64,000 nt of DNA. It comes from Antitrichia curtipendula. Lineage: Eukaryota > Streptophyta > Bryopsida > Hypnales > Leucodontaceae. The notes beneath the pieces were generated by a model. That model searched no databases. It was not told the origin of the DNA and was given only the letters and a program-made list of their open reading frames with translations. Position 1 is the first letter of the stretch. Every line of letters starts with the position of its first letter. The translations under genes were made by a program, and so were the position numbers. The stretch lies in the NCBI GenBank assembly GCA_951230915.1, contig OX579637.1, positions 7,812,001 through 7,876,000 of the forward strand. Reading direction: 5' to 3'. Below, in pieces: positions 25,403 to 39,393 of this stretch.

Positions 25403-27557
25403 TATCGTAGACCAAAATATGAAGATGAGCCTAGTTACCTAGAAAAATGGAAGAACGGATTAGTATAGGTAAAATTTTATGTTTTGGAAAAATGTAAACT
25501 AGGAATCTTATCAAAATGAACGTTTCCTTACAATAGGAGTAGTGGTAGATAGGTAATTAGGTTAAGAAAAAGTTAAGTTTTCCTATTCTTATTGGAAACT
25601 GGAACCGGATTGGCATCCAGGAAACCAGTTGAGGATCATTTGATATACCAGGACTGGATGCTAACACATACCAGAGGATACTAGCAGACCTACCGAAAGC
25701 TAACAAGGCAATCCGGGCGCTCAACAGCTCTATCAAAAACTCAGGATAGTTGTTGAATGGTCAGAATCTTCCACGATCATTGTGGAAATGGCTACCCTAA
25801 ACGGATGAAAGAGGATTTTGGGGAGAACTGAAGGCCAAAACCACCACTCACCATTTTCACTTAGGAGTTGTTAGTATTCTCTGAGCATGCATTGTTTCCT
25901 GGTAGCGCTTAAGAAAGTTAGGAAAAGAGGGACTGAGTTTCTGGATCCAGTCAAGGTGTAGAGGACCAACGCTAGTTAGAAGGTTTCCGTAGCTTTGTAT
26001 TTCGAAGGGATTGTGTGAGTTTTTGATCCAAGGGGAGATGCAGAACCCAAGAAAGCAATGGTAAAGGTAGAAAGAAGCAGAGCTGCATAAATCAAGGTCA
26101 AGACCATCAGCGCCAATTATTTCGAATCCGGTCAAAGCAAAGAGGAAATAGCCACTAAGGAAAGGATCTGCCAAGCTTGAGGAACCTTCCCCGAAGCGGT
26201 TTAGGAAATAGATAAGAAGATACTTAGGAAGGATCATAGGAAGCTGGGTGAGAACCTGTATTGGAAGTAGAGAGAAAGCTACTAGTGAGGTGCTTTTCAA
26301 TTGGGTGCACCTGGACTTCCTCTTTTGGGGAATTTTGGATCTGAGATCCACATTTTGCGAAACGATAGGGTTGGTAGGAAAGTCAATTAGGAAGATAATG
26401 AATAACACCTGTCATACCCTGGTCCTTTGCTTTTGTTCCTTGGGACCTTTTAGGGTTCCTTGGGATTAGTATTTAGGGGTTGGAAGTTAGTTTCAACTCT
26501 GGGCAATTTTATATTCTTGTTTTTCTATTCAATCTTACAAAAAAAGCTTGGATTTCAACTCCATGAGTACTGGTCTAAAAGTCTTGGTCATGTGTTGAAG
26601 AGTTAGGCGGTGCTTTGACCATTGCTAGTTCAGGCGGCTTGGTGGTGGAAACTTAAGAGGAGAAGTTACCCCCGGATTCTGTCTGGATCCGATTTCAGGA
26701 GTATTAGGATCTGGTTGATAAATCTTTGTGTATTAGGAGGACATTCTGATTGTTGAAGTTTCTCGAGTGTCTTCTGAGTGGGATAGCCTTTTTTAGGTTG
26801 GATAAGTTCTTCAAGTGGGAGAACGAGTGCTAGCCAACGTTAGATGAGATCCTACTGAATCCAGGAGAGAGGAACATGAAGGTAGTTGGAATCCTCTAGT
26901 TATCAAGGTACCAAGTTTGGCTCTTGGGGTTTAGTCTGGATAGGTCTGTCGTTGTAGTAAAGGAGGATTGTGGAGGTTTCCTGAGTAACCTACTGGTGGA
27001 GAGTGATGTCCATACTAGTTGTGAGGAAGAGTTTGCATCCAGGTTTTCTTGTGTGTTTTGTGTGTTTCCTTTTAGTGAATCTTCAGTCACTCTACAAACA
27101 TTGAAGGGTAGGGTATTTGTTCCCTTCCACAATCCCAAGAACGGAACCCTCTATTATAGAGGCAAAACTATCATTTGGATTACTTTACTTATTAAATCCA
27201 AATCTGGGAAATATATAGGATCATGACACTTCTTCCGGTTTCGCATTCAACCAAGTAGGATACTAAGGTACAATTACTTTTTGATAGACTACAGATCGTT
27301 TCTAAGTGGATCTATAGTATGGTAATTTTGATGAGTTAAGAGAAGGCTTAGAGGATACGCGTGAGGAAGTGTAGTTCCTAGTTTGTAGTCTCGAATTCTT
27401 TCTGCCTTGGATTTTGGTTACTTCCCATATTGTGAATTTCGGAAATTTGAGGAAACTACGAGTTAAAATCATGTGGGAACAATACAAGAGTCATTTTGGA
27501 TGTTTTACGCTAATTTAACGCCTAAAGGTAGGATTTGTGCTTTCTTGTGCTATGACA
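25403..27557 (+). mobile_element. E-family element E5, internally deleted
   Basis: The left end TATCGTAGACCAAAATATGAAGATGAGCC matches the 5' end of E1 (reverse strand at 60,846). The right end, GCACAAATCC-type sequence ending GTGCTATGACA, matches the 3' ends of E1 and E2. Between them only noncoding 5' and 3' parts remain (for example 26270-26400 matches 58190-58330 inverted). The entire coding region is missing, so this is a non-autonomous deletion derivative. Flanks are A-rich, so a 5-bp duplication is only weakly supported (TAAAA / AAAAA). Confidence 0.75.
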
Positions 27558-27975
27558 AAAAACAAAAACAAATTGTCTCGTAATGAATAGTAGATGAATA
27601 GTAACGGAATAAAAACCAAAACAAATCCTAAATGAATAGTAAATGAATAGGAAAACGCACAACAAAACAAAAACAAAATGCACGTGAATAGTTAGATTCA
27701 TTGGAAAAATTAGAATTTTAATCTTAATTCCTTCTCAAGCCACCACTTTGTCTTCTTATTATGTTTCTTCGTCAAATTCTTTTCATTCTTGTTGTTTTGA
27801 TTAAGACTATGAGTTGTAGTTTGATGCGGGGGAAACTTATGCTTCTAGTTAATTGCAATCGAGTGTTCCTTTGAAAGTTCAAAATTTGTGATGTGACTAT
27901 CAACTGCCTAGGCTTTGTTACACCCTTAATTCGGTTAAGAATTTTGGAATTAGTTCTCACCAAAGTTTTGAGAGT
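27558..27975. other. Intergenic, TGAATAGTA repeats
   Basis: Short irregular repeats of (A)TGAATAGTA appear at 27580-27690, the same phrase seen left of E5 near 25370. No gene recognised. Confidence 0.4.
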
Positions 27976-27979
27976 TTTT

Positions 27980-28270
27980 TGAACTGGACACCAAGTTTCA
28001 AGTTGGACACAAATTCAAGCTGGACACCGAGTTCAAGCAGGACTTCCCCCCCCCAGGGCCGCCGCGAGGCGCCACTCGCTCGTTCCCCGACTATTGTGTT
28101 GGTCTGGTCCCCGTTCTCCGACTGTTGTGTTAGTCTGATCCCTGTGGTCTTCTTGGTGGTCTGATTCCCGTGGTCTGATTCCCGTGGTCTTCTTGTGGTC
28201 TGATCCCCGTGGTCTTCTCGTAGTCTGATCCCTGTGGTCTTCTCGGTGGTCTGATCCCCATGGTCTTTAA
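27980..28270. repeat. Two adjacent minisatellites
   Basis: 27980-28045 repeats a roughly 20-bp unit of the type CTGGACACCGAGTTCAAG three to four times. From 28095 to 28265 a GTGGTCTTCTCGTGGTCTGATCCCC-like unit of about 20-26 bp is repeated about seven times with variation. Noncoding; the plus-strand ORF over it has no family resemblance. Confidence 0.75.
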
Positions 28271-30911
28271 ATTGGACTACTAGTCTTTAACTAAAAACTA
28301 AACAAAACTAAATGATTAATGAAAAAGAAAGAAACTAAATTAAACTTCACTAAATAACTTAAGACTCCAACTAATCTAAGTTTTTTCTATGGGTTTTAGG
28401 GAACTTAAAAACAAAGCAACTAAACCAATGAGTTTTTTGAGATTTTTGGAATAACTAAGCAAGGATAAATTAAACTAAATGGTTCTCTAGGGATTTTGGG
28501 ATAAACTTAAGACAAAGTAATCTAAACTAAATAAAGGCAAAGATAAACTAAATTAAGGCAAAACTAGACTATCAATTAAGTCCACAATTTGGCAATGGAA
28601 GCAAAAACAAAACAAAGTGAGCAAATTTCAGTGGAAGAAAGGGAGCCACTTGGTGTCGTATTTTGACTTAAGTGGCCCAACGACCAAGGGTATTTTCCAA
28701 ATTTTCTTTCTTCAAGGTGAGTTGTCCTAAGGGCAAAGCTTCGCCGTGCGGGAGCAACTCCAGGCTAAACTCGTAAAATATGGTTTCAAGTGGCTGTAGG
28801 AATATGTTAATTCTTAAAGGAGGTACACATTAAAGTGTTTAAACTAAACATTAAGGACTAAAATAATTTCCAGGGTATCAGATGGTTTTAATTCCTAATT
28901 GAGGTACACAAAGAAGTGTTTAAACCAAAAATTAGGAATCAAGTCAAACCAAACTTTGTTATACAACAAAGTTTAGCAGGTATTTTGAGTATTAGAATCT
29001 TTTGGTAAAGACTAGCTTCACTGCCTTAAGAATTCTGACTCAATGGCTATTGTAAAATACAAAATTAATATGTAAACAAGGCAGTTTTGAAAGATGAGGC
29101 CTCCCAAAAGCGTGATTTTAGTATGGTATTAATGGTTTAAAAAAGAAACCCCGAGTCCTCTAACCAAATCCTCTACTAAAAGAAAGCAAAGAAAGCAAAA
29201 TGAGCAAAGATGACCAAAATTTGGCCTAACAAATTACTTTCAATAAAGCTGGTAAGCAAATTGAACAAAAGAGAGTCTCTACACTCCGATAGAGTGTCGG
29301 AAGGCAGGTAATGAAAAAATGGGGTATGAGAAACTTTGGAGGGGGGCCTTATATACTTGCTAGAAGGCCCTGCCACCTTAATTTACCATAAGATATTAGT
29401 TCTTTTACTCAAAAACTACTCTACGCTAAATTCTAAACTATCCTAAGATATTTGCTAAATAATCTTTGTTTAATCATTAGAATTTTCTAGAACAAGCCTT
29501 AATTAGAAAGGAAATCTTGTCCAAATAAATTCTAAGATTTTTCCCAAAGATATTTAGGAAATTAACTATTTTGACCTTGAAATATTTTGCAAACAACCTT
29601 AGGATAATTTTAAATATTTTTAATTTAATCTAAATTGGCTTTTAAAATCTTAACTACATCCAATCTTTGACTTTCACCAAGATATTTTGTAAATTAACCT
29701 TGAATTACCACTAATTACTCTAAAAAGGTCAAACCTATTGCTAAACTCTTTTTATCTTCTTGAGAACAACTCAAAATTAAAAACCAATTGCGCCATCGCA
29801 TTCAAAAGACCCCAAGTAGTCTAGAAGACCCCCTTCCCCCTTCCTTCAAGCTGTAAATACTTGTTAAACCCACTAACGATAATTCCAAAGAAAAGTCAAA
29901 ATCCCAACTATTAGACGTTGTAGTTTTCAAAGAAACTAACTAGCAAGGGTTGCTTGGAAGGTTCATGAGAGCAAGAAAAGACTCCTTATTTGCAACATTC
30001 TGACACTATAAGCTCTTGATTCGTCGGTCAGCTCGTCGCCATGTTGTAAGTTCTTGTTAAATTCGATGTTGTTGTCGATTCTGGTACTTCTGACTATCAG
30101 AAAATCTTCAAACTTGACAAGTCGCATATTTAATATGTGTAAATCTAATCTGATTTTTAATGAGATTTTACCGCATTTCGGGTAATTTCTATGATATTAT
30201 CATCAATTTAAAAGGCGGTTGACTTCCCATGGAGTCATCGTGGAGTTTTGTAAAATCCTGAAACTTTTGGACAAACTTTTAAGAAGTGTTTAAAGCCGAG
30301 GGCAAAACCAAACCTCCAATAAAGATGCTAAATTTAGCAATTCCTTAATAATTTCCGTTCGGGAGGGAAATTATTCTGGTACCGAGGGTTGTTGTGGATG
30401 ATTAGCTCCGCTGTTGATCTCTTGGCATGCTCTTACCCTAAAAGCACCTTTTTGTAAGTTCCAATCACCTCTCTCTCTTTCTACTTTACATTCTGATTCA
30501 TATTCTTCAACATTTATAGGACTTCACATAACTAGTCCATATTCTACATGAATTAGATTTAGATACTTCTAAACCTGAATATAGACTCTTGTAGTTTAGC
30601 TAGGCTGTCACATGCACTCTACATGTTGAGTTTTACATGGATCAGACACTATAATTGGCTAACTCTCACATCCTCACATCTCTCAAAAATGTTAATCTGG
30701 ACTCTAAGATACTAAACTAAGATCTAAACTTGGAAAAGTAGAGTATTTTGTGCTTTCCATGATTTTAAAAAGATTCCTCTCTAATCTGGCAGGGACTTCT
30801 ACCAAACTCCTTCCAACTAACTTATTCATGCTAAGTTGCAAGAATTGACGCTAAAAACTATTAGAAAATTGCGAAAAATAAACCCAAAGCTCCAAATGCT
30901 AACTTGAGGGC
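28271..30911. other. Gene-free, AT-rich stretch with a small tandem duplication
   Basis: No coding sequence or RNA gene supported. At 28808-28950 a phrase of about 65 bp (TTAATTCCTAA..GAGGTACACA..AAGTGTTTAAACYAAA) occurs twice in tandem. The rest holds scattered purine- and pyrimidine-rich tracts without recognised element ends. Confidence 0.4.
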
Positions 30912-32654
30912 TTACAGCTTGTCACCTCCAACCTTCTTTTTTATAATCACGTCAAGGGTCACAACTTTCAACATTCCTACAAAAGAGTCATCTACCAAAG
31001 TAATGGGAACATTCTGGAAGACAAGGAATAACACACAAACATGCATTCCTAAGTAAAACAAAACAAAATGGAAATTATTAAACACTTGATAGTACAAATG
31101 CAGTCACAAGTGTCTAGTTTATTCATACAGTAAAAATGATACAGAGTTGTAATACTAGCCCTTAGATCTAACCTTCTCTACAACATTTGCATCGTTATGA
31201 CGGTCCAAATTGGGATTCAATGGACTCAAGTCTCCTAAAGTGTCATTCCGAATAGGGCTAGACATCTTCGGAACACCGATTTCAATTGGGTTTATTTGGA
31301 GTGTTCTAGATGAATTAGGCGCAGCTCCATCCTTCCTTGCTTCATTAGCACGGCCCTCCAGTCCTTCAGATTCAATAACAATAGAACCAGGAGTGTGAGC
31401 ACCTTGACCGGTACTTGGGAATGACAGTAATGCGGAAGCAGCATCCCTTTCTCATTGAATCACGTCAGCTACGGCATCCACCGTTTCACAAACAGCCGGA
31501 GTCCTTGAGGACACATTATTCCCCTCTGCTCGTCTCTCCGACTCTATAAACCTTGCATTCAAGTTTTGCTTTGGTTGACCCGCCTTCTTATGACTTAAAA
31601 CTGGTAGGGTATCTTCCACCAACTCCAAAAGTTTCCTCTTTTTCTACTTGCTTGTTTCCTCTTTTGGGACTGCAGAAATTGGATGTTTGGTAGTTTTCTT
31701 AGAAGTTGGGTCTTCCAACTTTTTAGGCGGCAATGTTGGCGCAGAAGAGGACACCTACAATAACGGTGTCTTGAATATGAGACTAGGTCCATAAGCAATC
31801 TCTAAATGAACAACTAGAGCAATCCAGATGCATGAAGGTCATGCAACACTCATCTTAGGTGACTTGCGCTTTGGAGGCTCTTCATTGCTCTTTTCAGAGT
31901 AGGATTCCTCTGTTTTCTCTAGAGTATCTAAATCACTGTCTGCGAGATCCTCAATATCGGGCAGTTGTGCTTGCCAGACATAGACCGCAAATGGCTCCTG
32001 GATCTGTCTGGCAGTAATTATCCCAGCTTTCTCCGCCTCCGCATAATCAAATACTTCCAACACCTTCACCCTTCCCCACTGGTACAATACAACAATTGCC
32101 AATTAATTGACAAGATGACTAAGAATACAACATGAAACAACAATAAGAACCATTTTCCATCGTTTGGTCTTATCATTTCCAGGTGAGTGATCTTAGGTCC
32201 CCCGTTCACGTTAACAAGCACCATGTCATCTTGTATTAACCCTCCAATTAATACAAGTGCAGAGTTTGCGCTCAAATAGGGCACCCCACCAAACGTTTTA
32301 CTCTGGAGGAATATTTTTACCAACTATGTTTACAGAGATCCTCATTTTTAATGAATGTTAATATTGTTCTCTTGGGTAAAAATACCCATCAGGAGTAAAA
32401 ACTTTAACTTTTTTATTTCAATTAGTGTAGGTAACATCGGATATTTAAGTAATTATGGACAAATCCATAGTCCAGAAATAAATCGGCCGGCAGCTAATAA
32501 CCAAGAATCTAGTGATTTGTGTGCAAGAAAAAGTAATTGGAAAGGACCACCATATGAAGAATAATTGAGTACTGAGCTCGTAATTAATTGAGATACTAGT
32601 AAAACAAGTAAATGTACAAGCTCCTAAGAAATTGGCTCAAAATGCTAGAAAATG

Positions 32655-35586
32655 TGTCGGCCGCCGTCCGATACTCACCACCAAACCGTAACTCGTAAGT
32701 GCCTAGAAAGTATACTAAACTATCAAAAACCGCAAGCAATCGAGATATACCAAAGCATACTAAACTATCGAAACCGGCAAAGAGGTCCATCTGTTGCAAA
32801 AAGTGCAACAAACTATACATGTATCCTAAACCCTATCTACATCCGCTATATTGAACAAAATTAACAATATCAGTTGGCAGCCGATATCCCACAGTATGTC
32901 AAGAAGCTAAGGAAGGCAACGACGCTGAGGAAAGTGTACAAGATCCACCAACCCCATTGGAGAAGGGTAACAGCTGCCAGCCGACACTCTAGAGAAGTAT
33001 CTACCAGAATATCCCCTCCCAATTAGGCCGCCCGTACTTAATGGACTGAGCCACTTCGTAGTGTAGCTGTCTGGGTCTTCTTGACTGCTTCACGTACTTT
33101 GAGACCGACTCATGCTCATACATGAGGTCTATAAATGGGATAATGTCCGTTGAAATGTTTGGAATAACTCTGCCTTCATTCAGAAAGGTGAGATCACCAA
33201 TAAATGGTAGCGGCATGTAGCACATCGGATCAGGTGTCCTCCGTAGCGAAAGAGGCAAGACGTTGACCATGAGCACTTGGTCCATCGAACACATTTCCTT
33301 CGACGGGCCTCTACTGAAAAGCGTTGAGAGCATCTTGTAGTACCAAGGAAAATTCTGACTATCAACACAATATTCTTGGCCATACACGAATGAGAGCCTG
33401 TCAATGACATGTTGTAGAAGTAAGTGCGCAAGCAATGGCTGAAGTTCTTGCATTGGCATCTTTGACCAGATTTTGACGTGGAACTTTTCATACAATGTAG
33501 AAAATAATTCTACGAGCCCCGGCCATTTGACAACATTTCTATGTGGCTCCCACTTATCCACCTCGATTTTTGGGTCAACGAAACAAAGCAGTCTTGGGAC
33601 GCAGAGAACCACACATTTCTTGACCGAATGCGGTTGTCCGTTGTTGGACTCCTGAACAAAACAAAATATTGACAATGCAAAACCATGAGATAGGAATAGG
33701 ATAGGCAAAAAGAGTACCACGTGATATCGGCTGCCATCCGATATGAAAGACAAACAATGAATGGAATATCAAGAAGCGAGACGCAGTGTAGTAAGAGAAA
33801 ATGGAACATGCCCGGCCATACAAGACAGCATACTTTTGCTCATCAAACGCAACCATCGAAAGTTGTTGGTAAAGCAAAATCCTATAATCATGTGCCGCAG
33901 AGGATTGGGTACAAGCAGTGTACCTCCACTACACAACCTTTGCTACAAGTAATGACAAAATCTCATCTTATATAACACCGGAAAATTTATCCCAACATTG
34001 TACGAGACTATGTCATTACATGAAGCAAAGGCTGTGCAGTGGAGACTCATCGACTGCAGGTGAATCCTTCACAACATCTGATTACAGTGACTGTGCCCAA
34101 TCGTTCAAACTCTCGAAGGAAGCATTTGCATGCTTCGAGAGCGAAAGGAATGTCTACTTGGTATAGCCGGACACCCGGCCGTGTGTCTTTATTACAGCTG
34201 ATTGCTTAGCAAATTCACCATTACAGAAGTTATAAAAAAACTAGAAGGTTCCCGCTATATCTACAGTACAAAAATTCTATATCGGCTGCCAGCCGATCCA
34301 GTTAGCGCCCTCCTCCGCAAAGTTGCATGCATCCTCAGCTGCTACTTCCCATGCACGTAGCTCTTCATCCGTATAGGGCACCTCGAATCCCTTTTGAAAT
34401 TGAAGCATAACCGTAGCGTACTAGGCATACAAGGGCGAACCCGGCATCCAGCGGGGAGTCCCGATTTTGGGGTGTCGCTCATAGTACTCCGGGATCGAGC
34501 TTCCAGACGACAGCAACCCTTGTAGAAACGAGATCATTGTCGACTGGAGCCAGGAAAATTTCCCATCCTTGAGTTTTGCCTCTAAGTACAATGTACAAGG
34601 AGGTGGGTGAACCGCGCTGAATGGTAAATTCAACACAATCCTATAAGCCAGATGGTCAACGATCAGCGAGTTCATTATGCAAGCACCGTCGTTGAATTAT
34701 CCGGAAGAAGAAGCTAGAAGCCGTGCCAAACGCTTCAGGAATACAGGTTTTCCTGAATTATTCGGATTACGGTATGTACTCTCGTCGCATGACTCCTGTC
34801 CAACGACCAGGACATAATCTTTGATCTCAGGCACTTTCCACGTAATATTGTCTAGACGGTGATGAAGAGTCTTCAAGGTTAAATGACACCAGTAAATGAT
34901 CCTGATCTCCTGACTATGGCAAAATCTGAGGAACTCACAGAGACCCAGACGATTTCTTATTTGCGACCTCTGATGCATACTCTTCCCCTTCAAAATGAGA
35001 GGCTCATAATATAGTATTGTTCCCGAAACCTCAAGAAAAAAGAACAATTTTGGAGACGCTACCTAAGGAGCAACAACAGTAGAGACGTTGGCTCCAGATT
35101 CGTGAGCCGGTTGGTTACACTCCGCCCCGCCATCAGACACGGTATCCTCGGAGTTCTTTGAAGGTCCAGAACCAAAATCTGCAACGAGATGCAATTCAAT
35201 GTGAGGAATCGAACAACAATACAACGATGTATCGGCTGGCAGCCGACACACTACATAAGTATTCTATTTTGCCCAGCTAAAGGCTCCTACTAACAAGTCC
35301 CTAAGAACAAGTCTGAGCCAAGTCTATAGCCTACAAACCTCTAGATTGTGTCCGCTTAGACAATCGAACCGGAGACATCGGTTCGTTCGGGAAGTTGTGC
35401 TCGGACATGTCCCGGAAAGCCGCGCCTACACCTTTGTCCGTACGCGATCGTTTCCTCCTCGGCTGCGACCGTCCCGACCGACGGGAGTCCACCGAACCGG
35501 TAGTCAAGTCCGCCGAGGCTCCATTGCTCCTTCCACGTCTGGGCTCACCCCCCGACCTCTCCAAGAGTATCGGCTGCCCGCCGACA
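32655..35586. repeat. Dispersed 19-bp palindrome, seven sites in gene H
   Basis: Sites close to the dyad TATCGGCTGSCAGCCGATA occur at 32655-32673, 32868-32886, 32971-32986 (partial), 33725-33743, 34280-34298, 35230-35248 and 35568-35586. Most lie in introns or just outside exons; those at 34280 and 35568 are inside the apparent reading frame. The two half-sites vary together rarely, and the centre is C or G. No similar site was noticed in the HAC introns or inside any inserted transposon. Confidence 0.8.
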
Positions 35587-35938
35587 ACGTCAGAGGCGGT
35601 GGCAGATCTTCCCACCGCTATTACATCCTTAGACCCATAGGCATGAGGTTCAGCCAAGAAGAGATTTGAGAGTACATTGGTATTTCTCAAGATCTCCTCG
35701 GACAGCGGGACGACGTGCGAGTCGACGACTATGGCATCCAGAGTGCTTCTGGCGTCCGCTGCGTCTCTACCAGCGCCCCAAACTGCTCGGATGACTGGTG
35801 CCGCGGACTGCAGGCCGGTCGGCTGGTCCTGTTTCAAAGTTGTGCACTGGGGAACACCCGGCTTTGGCGACAGAGGACGACACCGCATAGGAGAAACGGG
35901 ATGGCGGTCCCGCGGTCGTCGAATCAGTTCAACGCACG

Positions 35939-35943
35939 ACTCC
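35939..35943. repeat. Target duplication of E2, left copy (ACTCC)
   Basis: ACTCC precedes TGTCATAG here and follows CTACGACA at 44380-44384. Joining the flanks at a single copy keeps the gene H frame continuous. Confidence 0.9.
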
Positions 35944-37744
35944 TGTCATAGCACAAAAAAGCACAAATCCTACCTTTAGGGTTTAAACTAACGTAAAACA
36001 CCCAAGATGACTCATGTATCGTTCCTACAGGATTTTGATTTGTAGTTTCCTTGAATTTCCTAGAAAAAGAATTCGGAACACAAACCTAAGACAAAGGAAT
36101 CCGGATCAAAAAGCTAAGAATTGTAATTCCTTATCCGGATCTCCTCAGTATTCTCCTCTTTTCTCTTTTAATCAACAACTATACTGAATAAGATTTGTAA
36201 ATTTATCATAACTGTAAGACTTTCCGAAATGCGGATTCGGAAGGAGTGTCCTAATCTTGTACCATTCCCAGATCCGGATTTAGTGAGCAAAGTATTCGAC
36301 TTAGTAGTTTAACTTCTTGTATTGGAGGGTTCAGTTCTTTGATTTTAGGAAGGGAACATATACCCTACCCTTCAATGGATTACAGTGACTGAAGCTTCAC
36401 TTAGAGAATATATAAGGCACATACACAAATCCAGGATGCGGATTCTTCCTCACAAACAGGTCGAAAATTGATCCAGCTTGGCAGGTCACTTAGGAAGCCT
36501 CTACAATCCTCTCTTACTACAATGACAAACCTATTCCAGACCCAATTCCTTTAAGGTAGAGTCTGATAACCCGGATAACTAGGTGATCCTAACTACTTGC
36601 ATATCACTCACTTCCGGTTGTAAGAAGACCTCATCAACACATCAGTTAGCGTACACCTGCCTCCTACAAAATGCACCCAACCTAAGAGTGGCTATCCTCC
36701 ACAGAAGTCTCCAAGTACTCACAATAATCAGATTTCACTCCTAGTACATACACAGTCACTTGACCAGCTCTCTCTACTTCTCGGAATCGGATTCGGACAG
36801 AGTACGAGGGTAACTTCTCTTCTCACATTCCCATAATCAAAATACCTGAATTAGCAATGAACAATTCACTGCTTCCCTCCTCAACACAAGATCCAAACTC
36901 TTCAAACCATCACTCGTGGAGTTGAAATCCAAGCTTTCTTTGCAGAAATTGAAATTAGGAAAAACAAGAGTACAAATCGTCCGGAGTTGAAACTAGCTTT
37001 CAACCCCTAAATACAAATCCCAAAAAACCTAAAAGATCTTTGGAGTCAAAAAGCAAAGGACAAGGGAATGACAAGTGCCATTTTTTATCCTCCCTGTTGA
37101 CTTTCCTATCAATTCTGCCGTTCCGCAAAATGTGGATCTTAGATTCGGATTCCCTGGAAAGAGGAAGTCCAGGTGCATTCAACTAAAAAGTACCTTACGA
37201 AATACTTCCTATTTTCTTACAAAAACTGACTTTTATACTACTGTTTGGACTAACTTCTAGGAAACTTCCTACTTACTTCCTAAGTCACTTCGGGGAAGGT
37301 TCTTCAACTTTTGCGGATTCCTTCCTTGGCGGCTAAACTCGGCTTGCAGACGGCTTCCCTCTCGATGTTGCTCTTCCCCTGGACGACGATGGAGCTTTAC
37401 CTTTGAAACTCGAGGGGAAGAGCGGTATTGGATCGGAATCCTCTTTTGAACCTCTGTTTTTGTGAGATCCGGACTTTGATCCGGATCCGGTCATACTCCC
37501 TTAGTCTTCTGAGTTGCTTGGTGACTCACCCTTTTCTGATCCTTGACTTCCCGAGGATGCTTCCTTGCCTCGCTTAGGAGTAATCTTCTTCCTTGTGGTG
37601 ATAGGTGTACGTGGGGAAGGTTTGGAACCCTTACTCTGTGGAGTCCAAAATTGGGATTCCACCTTCTGCTGTTGCTCTTTTGACCCGAATCCTTAAACGG
37701 AACCTTCCTCAGCTCCGGATTTTGATTTGGATGCCTGCTTGATC

Positions 37745-37875
37745 CACTAATAGAAAAAAAGCTATCAATGACTATCCTAAATGACTACAAACTATCCACA
37801 ATGACTCATTTACAATCATTGTGGACAATTTCTAGTCATTTAGGATAGTCATTGATAGCTTGTTTTCTACTAGTG
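37745..37875. mobile_element. 131-bp CACTA-like MITE in E2
   Basis: Begins CACTAATAGAAAAAAAGC and ends GCTTGTTTTCTACTAGTG, with long inverted arms (CTATCAATGACTATCCTAAATGACT and its complement). ATC at 37742-37744 and 37876-37878 is a 3-bp target duplication, as expected for the CACTA superfamily. Confidence 0.9.
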
Positions 37876-38058
37876 ATCGGAGTCTTCTCCTCCTCCATCT
37901 TACTTTTTGGCTTCTGAGGTGGCGGTGGCGACATATGCGAAGTCAAAGGCTTTAGCACCTCTTCTTGCTTTGGTTTGACCTCCTTTCCCTTCCCGGATAC
38001 CGGATACTGTCCTGCTTGGTGTAGGGCATCCCGGATCTTATACATGATTTTTTCCATG

Positions 38059-38063
38059 GCTTC
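38059..38063. repeat. Target duplication of E3, left copy (GCTTC)
   Basis: GCTTC precedes TGTCGTG here and follows GCGACA at 42028-42032. Confidence 0.9.
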
Positions 38064-39393
38064 TGTCGTGTGACAGAAATTCAAAAGTGAGAAGAATTGA
38101 CTAAAATAAGGTTAGAATAGGCTAGAATTTTTCAATTTTTGTATATGAATGGGCAATCCGGAAAGACTAGAACGTAAAGAGAGGATAACTAAATTCCAGA
38201 TTGCTAGTACTAGTTTAAAGGCTAAACAGTTAGTAATAGGATTAAATCCGGAATCCGAAAACATGCTGGATGAGCAGAACCTACTACCTAGCATCCGGTC
38301 TAGAGAACTAGGAGACCGTTATGGGAATAGCCCAACTCCCGTTCTCCACCGGGAACTGTCGACTGAACGTCGGGTATATATACCTCACCGCTGCACACTC
38401 TCATTCTCTTTCTCCGCTGCTGTCTACGAGCGCAAGTAGAGAGTGAAAGAGTGGTGAGTTAGTTTGCGACAGAGAGTGAAAAGTGAGGTCGGTGCCGATT
38501 GCACCGGATTATAAAGTACGTGTCGGTGGAAAATGGCGGAGTGTAGTCATAAGATTACGGTCGTGGCTCGGATGGTCTGTCCCGGTATCCTTTCCGATGC
38601 GAATGCCCGGAAACAGTTAGAGGAAGACCTAATGTGCATAGGGTGTGGAGGACTGATTTGGAAGCCCTGGAATATGAAGAGTGACGAGATGATTCAGGAA
38701 CTCATCATGGGAGTTCCGAATCAATACGAGTTGACTATGAGGGGTCGACCCATAGCATGGAATGAGGATGTATGGGCGGAAGTATACGGATTCAAGAAAA
38801 TTGGATCCGAATTAGCTTCTCGGACGGACAAGTATGCAAGTGGAAAGTTCCGTAGTCCGGCCAATGCCAAAGAGGGATATGCGATTAGCGAATGCCGGGA
38901 TGACAAGCATAGACAAGTACTAGAATTTCTCATTCCGGTTTTGGATCCGGAAAAGCCAACCAAGGTTACTATTACAATTGCCAACACCATCTTCGGTGCG
39001 TTAGAAGATAGGGTGGTATACTGGAGAAGGATTATTGCCGTAGTAGTAACAAAACTGGCGGAACATGTGGCAAAGGGGAAACATAGTCTCATTAGCCCGT
39101 ATCTCTTTCACCTTTACCATCAAAGGGAAGTCTTAAGTGGTCAAGAGATGGTCGCATACGATACATGAGCGACCCTTCTAAAGTATGGACTAATGGGGGA
39201 GGTGGAAGAAGTCCGTTTGGATTTTGAGGAGGAAGATGTTCCGGAAGAGAGGACGGAACAACCGAAACGGAGAGAAAGGCGACGGAAGTCGACTGATCCA
39301 AGATCAAGAAGAAAGCTCCCGTTTCCGGAGGAAGGAGAGCCCCCCTTGGCTCCGGAAGGAGAAGTAACATCCAAGTTCTATGAAGCCGGAATG

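Larger units (their letters stand above)
30912..35943 (-). pseudogene. Gene H, 3' half: FCP1-like tandem domains
   Basis: Minus-strand, multi-exon gene, continued at 44,380-45,892 and 63,647 onward. Exon-like blocks 5' to 3': about 35342-35943 (Arg/Ser-rich linker), 34285-35178 (first FCP1-like domain: EFLRF, YWC, GKPVFLKRLARLL, then a VHP-like block and FLQGLL), about 33003-33661 (second FCP1-like domain: KCVVLCVPRLLCFVD, WPGLVELFSTLYEKF, VKIWSKMP, then FIGDL), about 32147-32323, 31850-32104 (acidic tail ending in KRKS), about 31173-31560 and 30912-31013 (last exon after TTGTCTTCCAG). Both domains lack the DxDxT nucleophile, so they would be pseudophosphatases. In-frame stops at 35063, 34697, 34421 and 31452, each explicable by C-to-T, with no frameshift needed inside the main exons. 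Exon borders are approximate. Probably a pseudogene. Confidence 0.55.

Noticed and set aside
35346..35979. Plus-strand ORFs opposite the Arg/Ser-rich exon
   Set aside because: The minus-strand frame is continuous with gene H across the E2 insertion site; the plus-strand ORFs are mirrors of that GC-rich exon.
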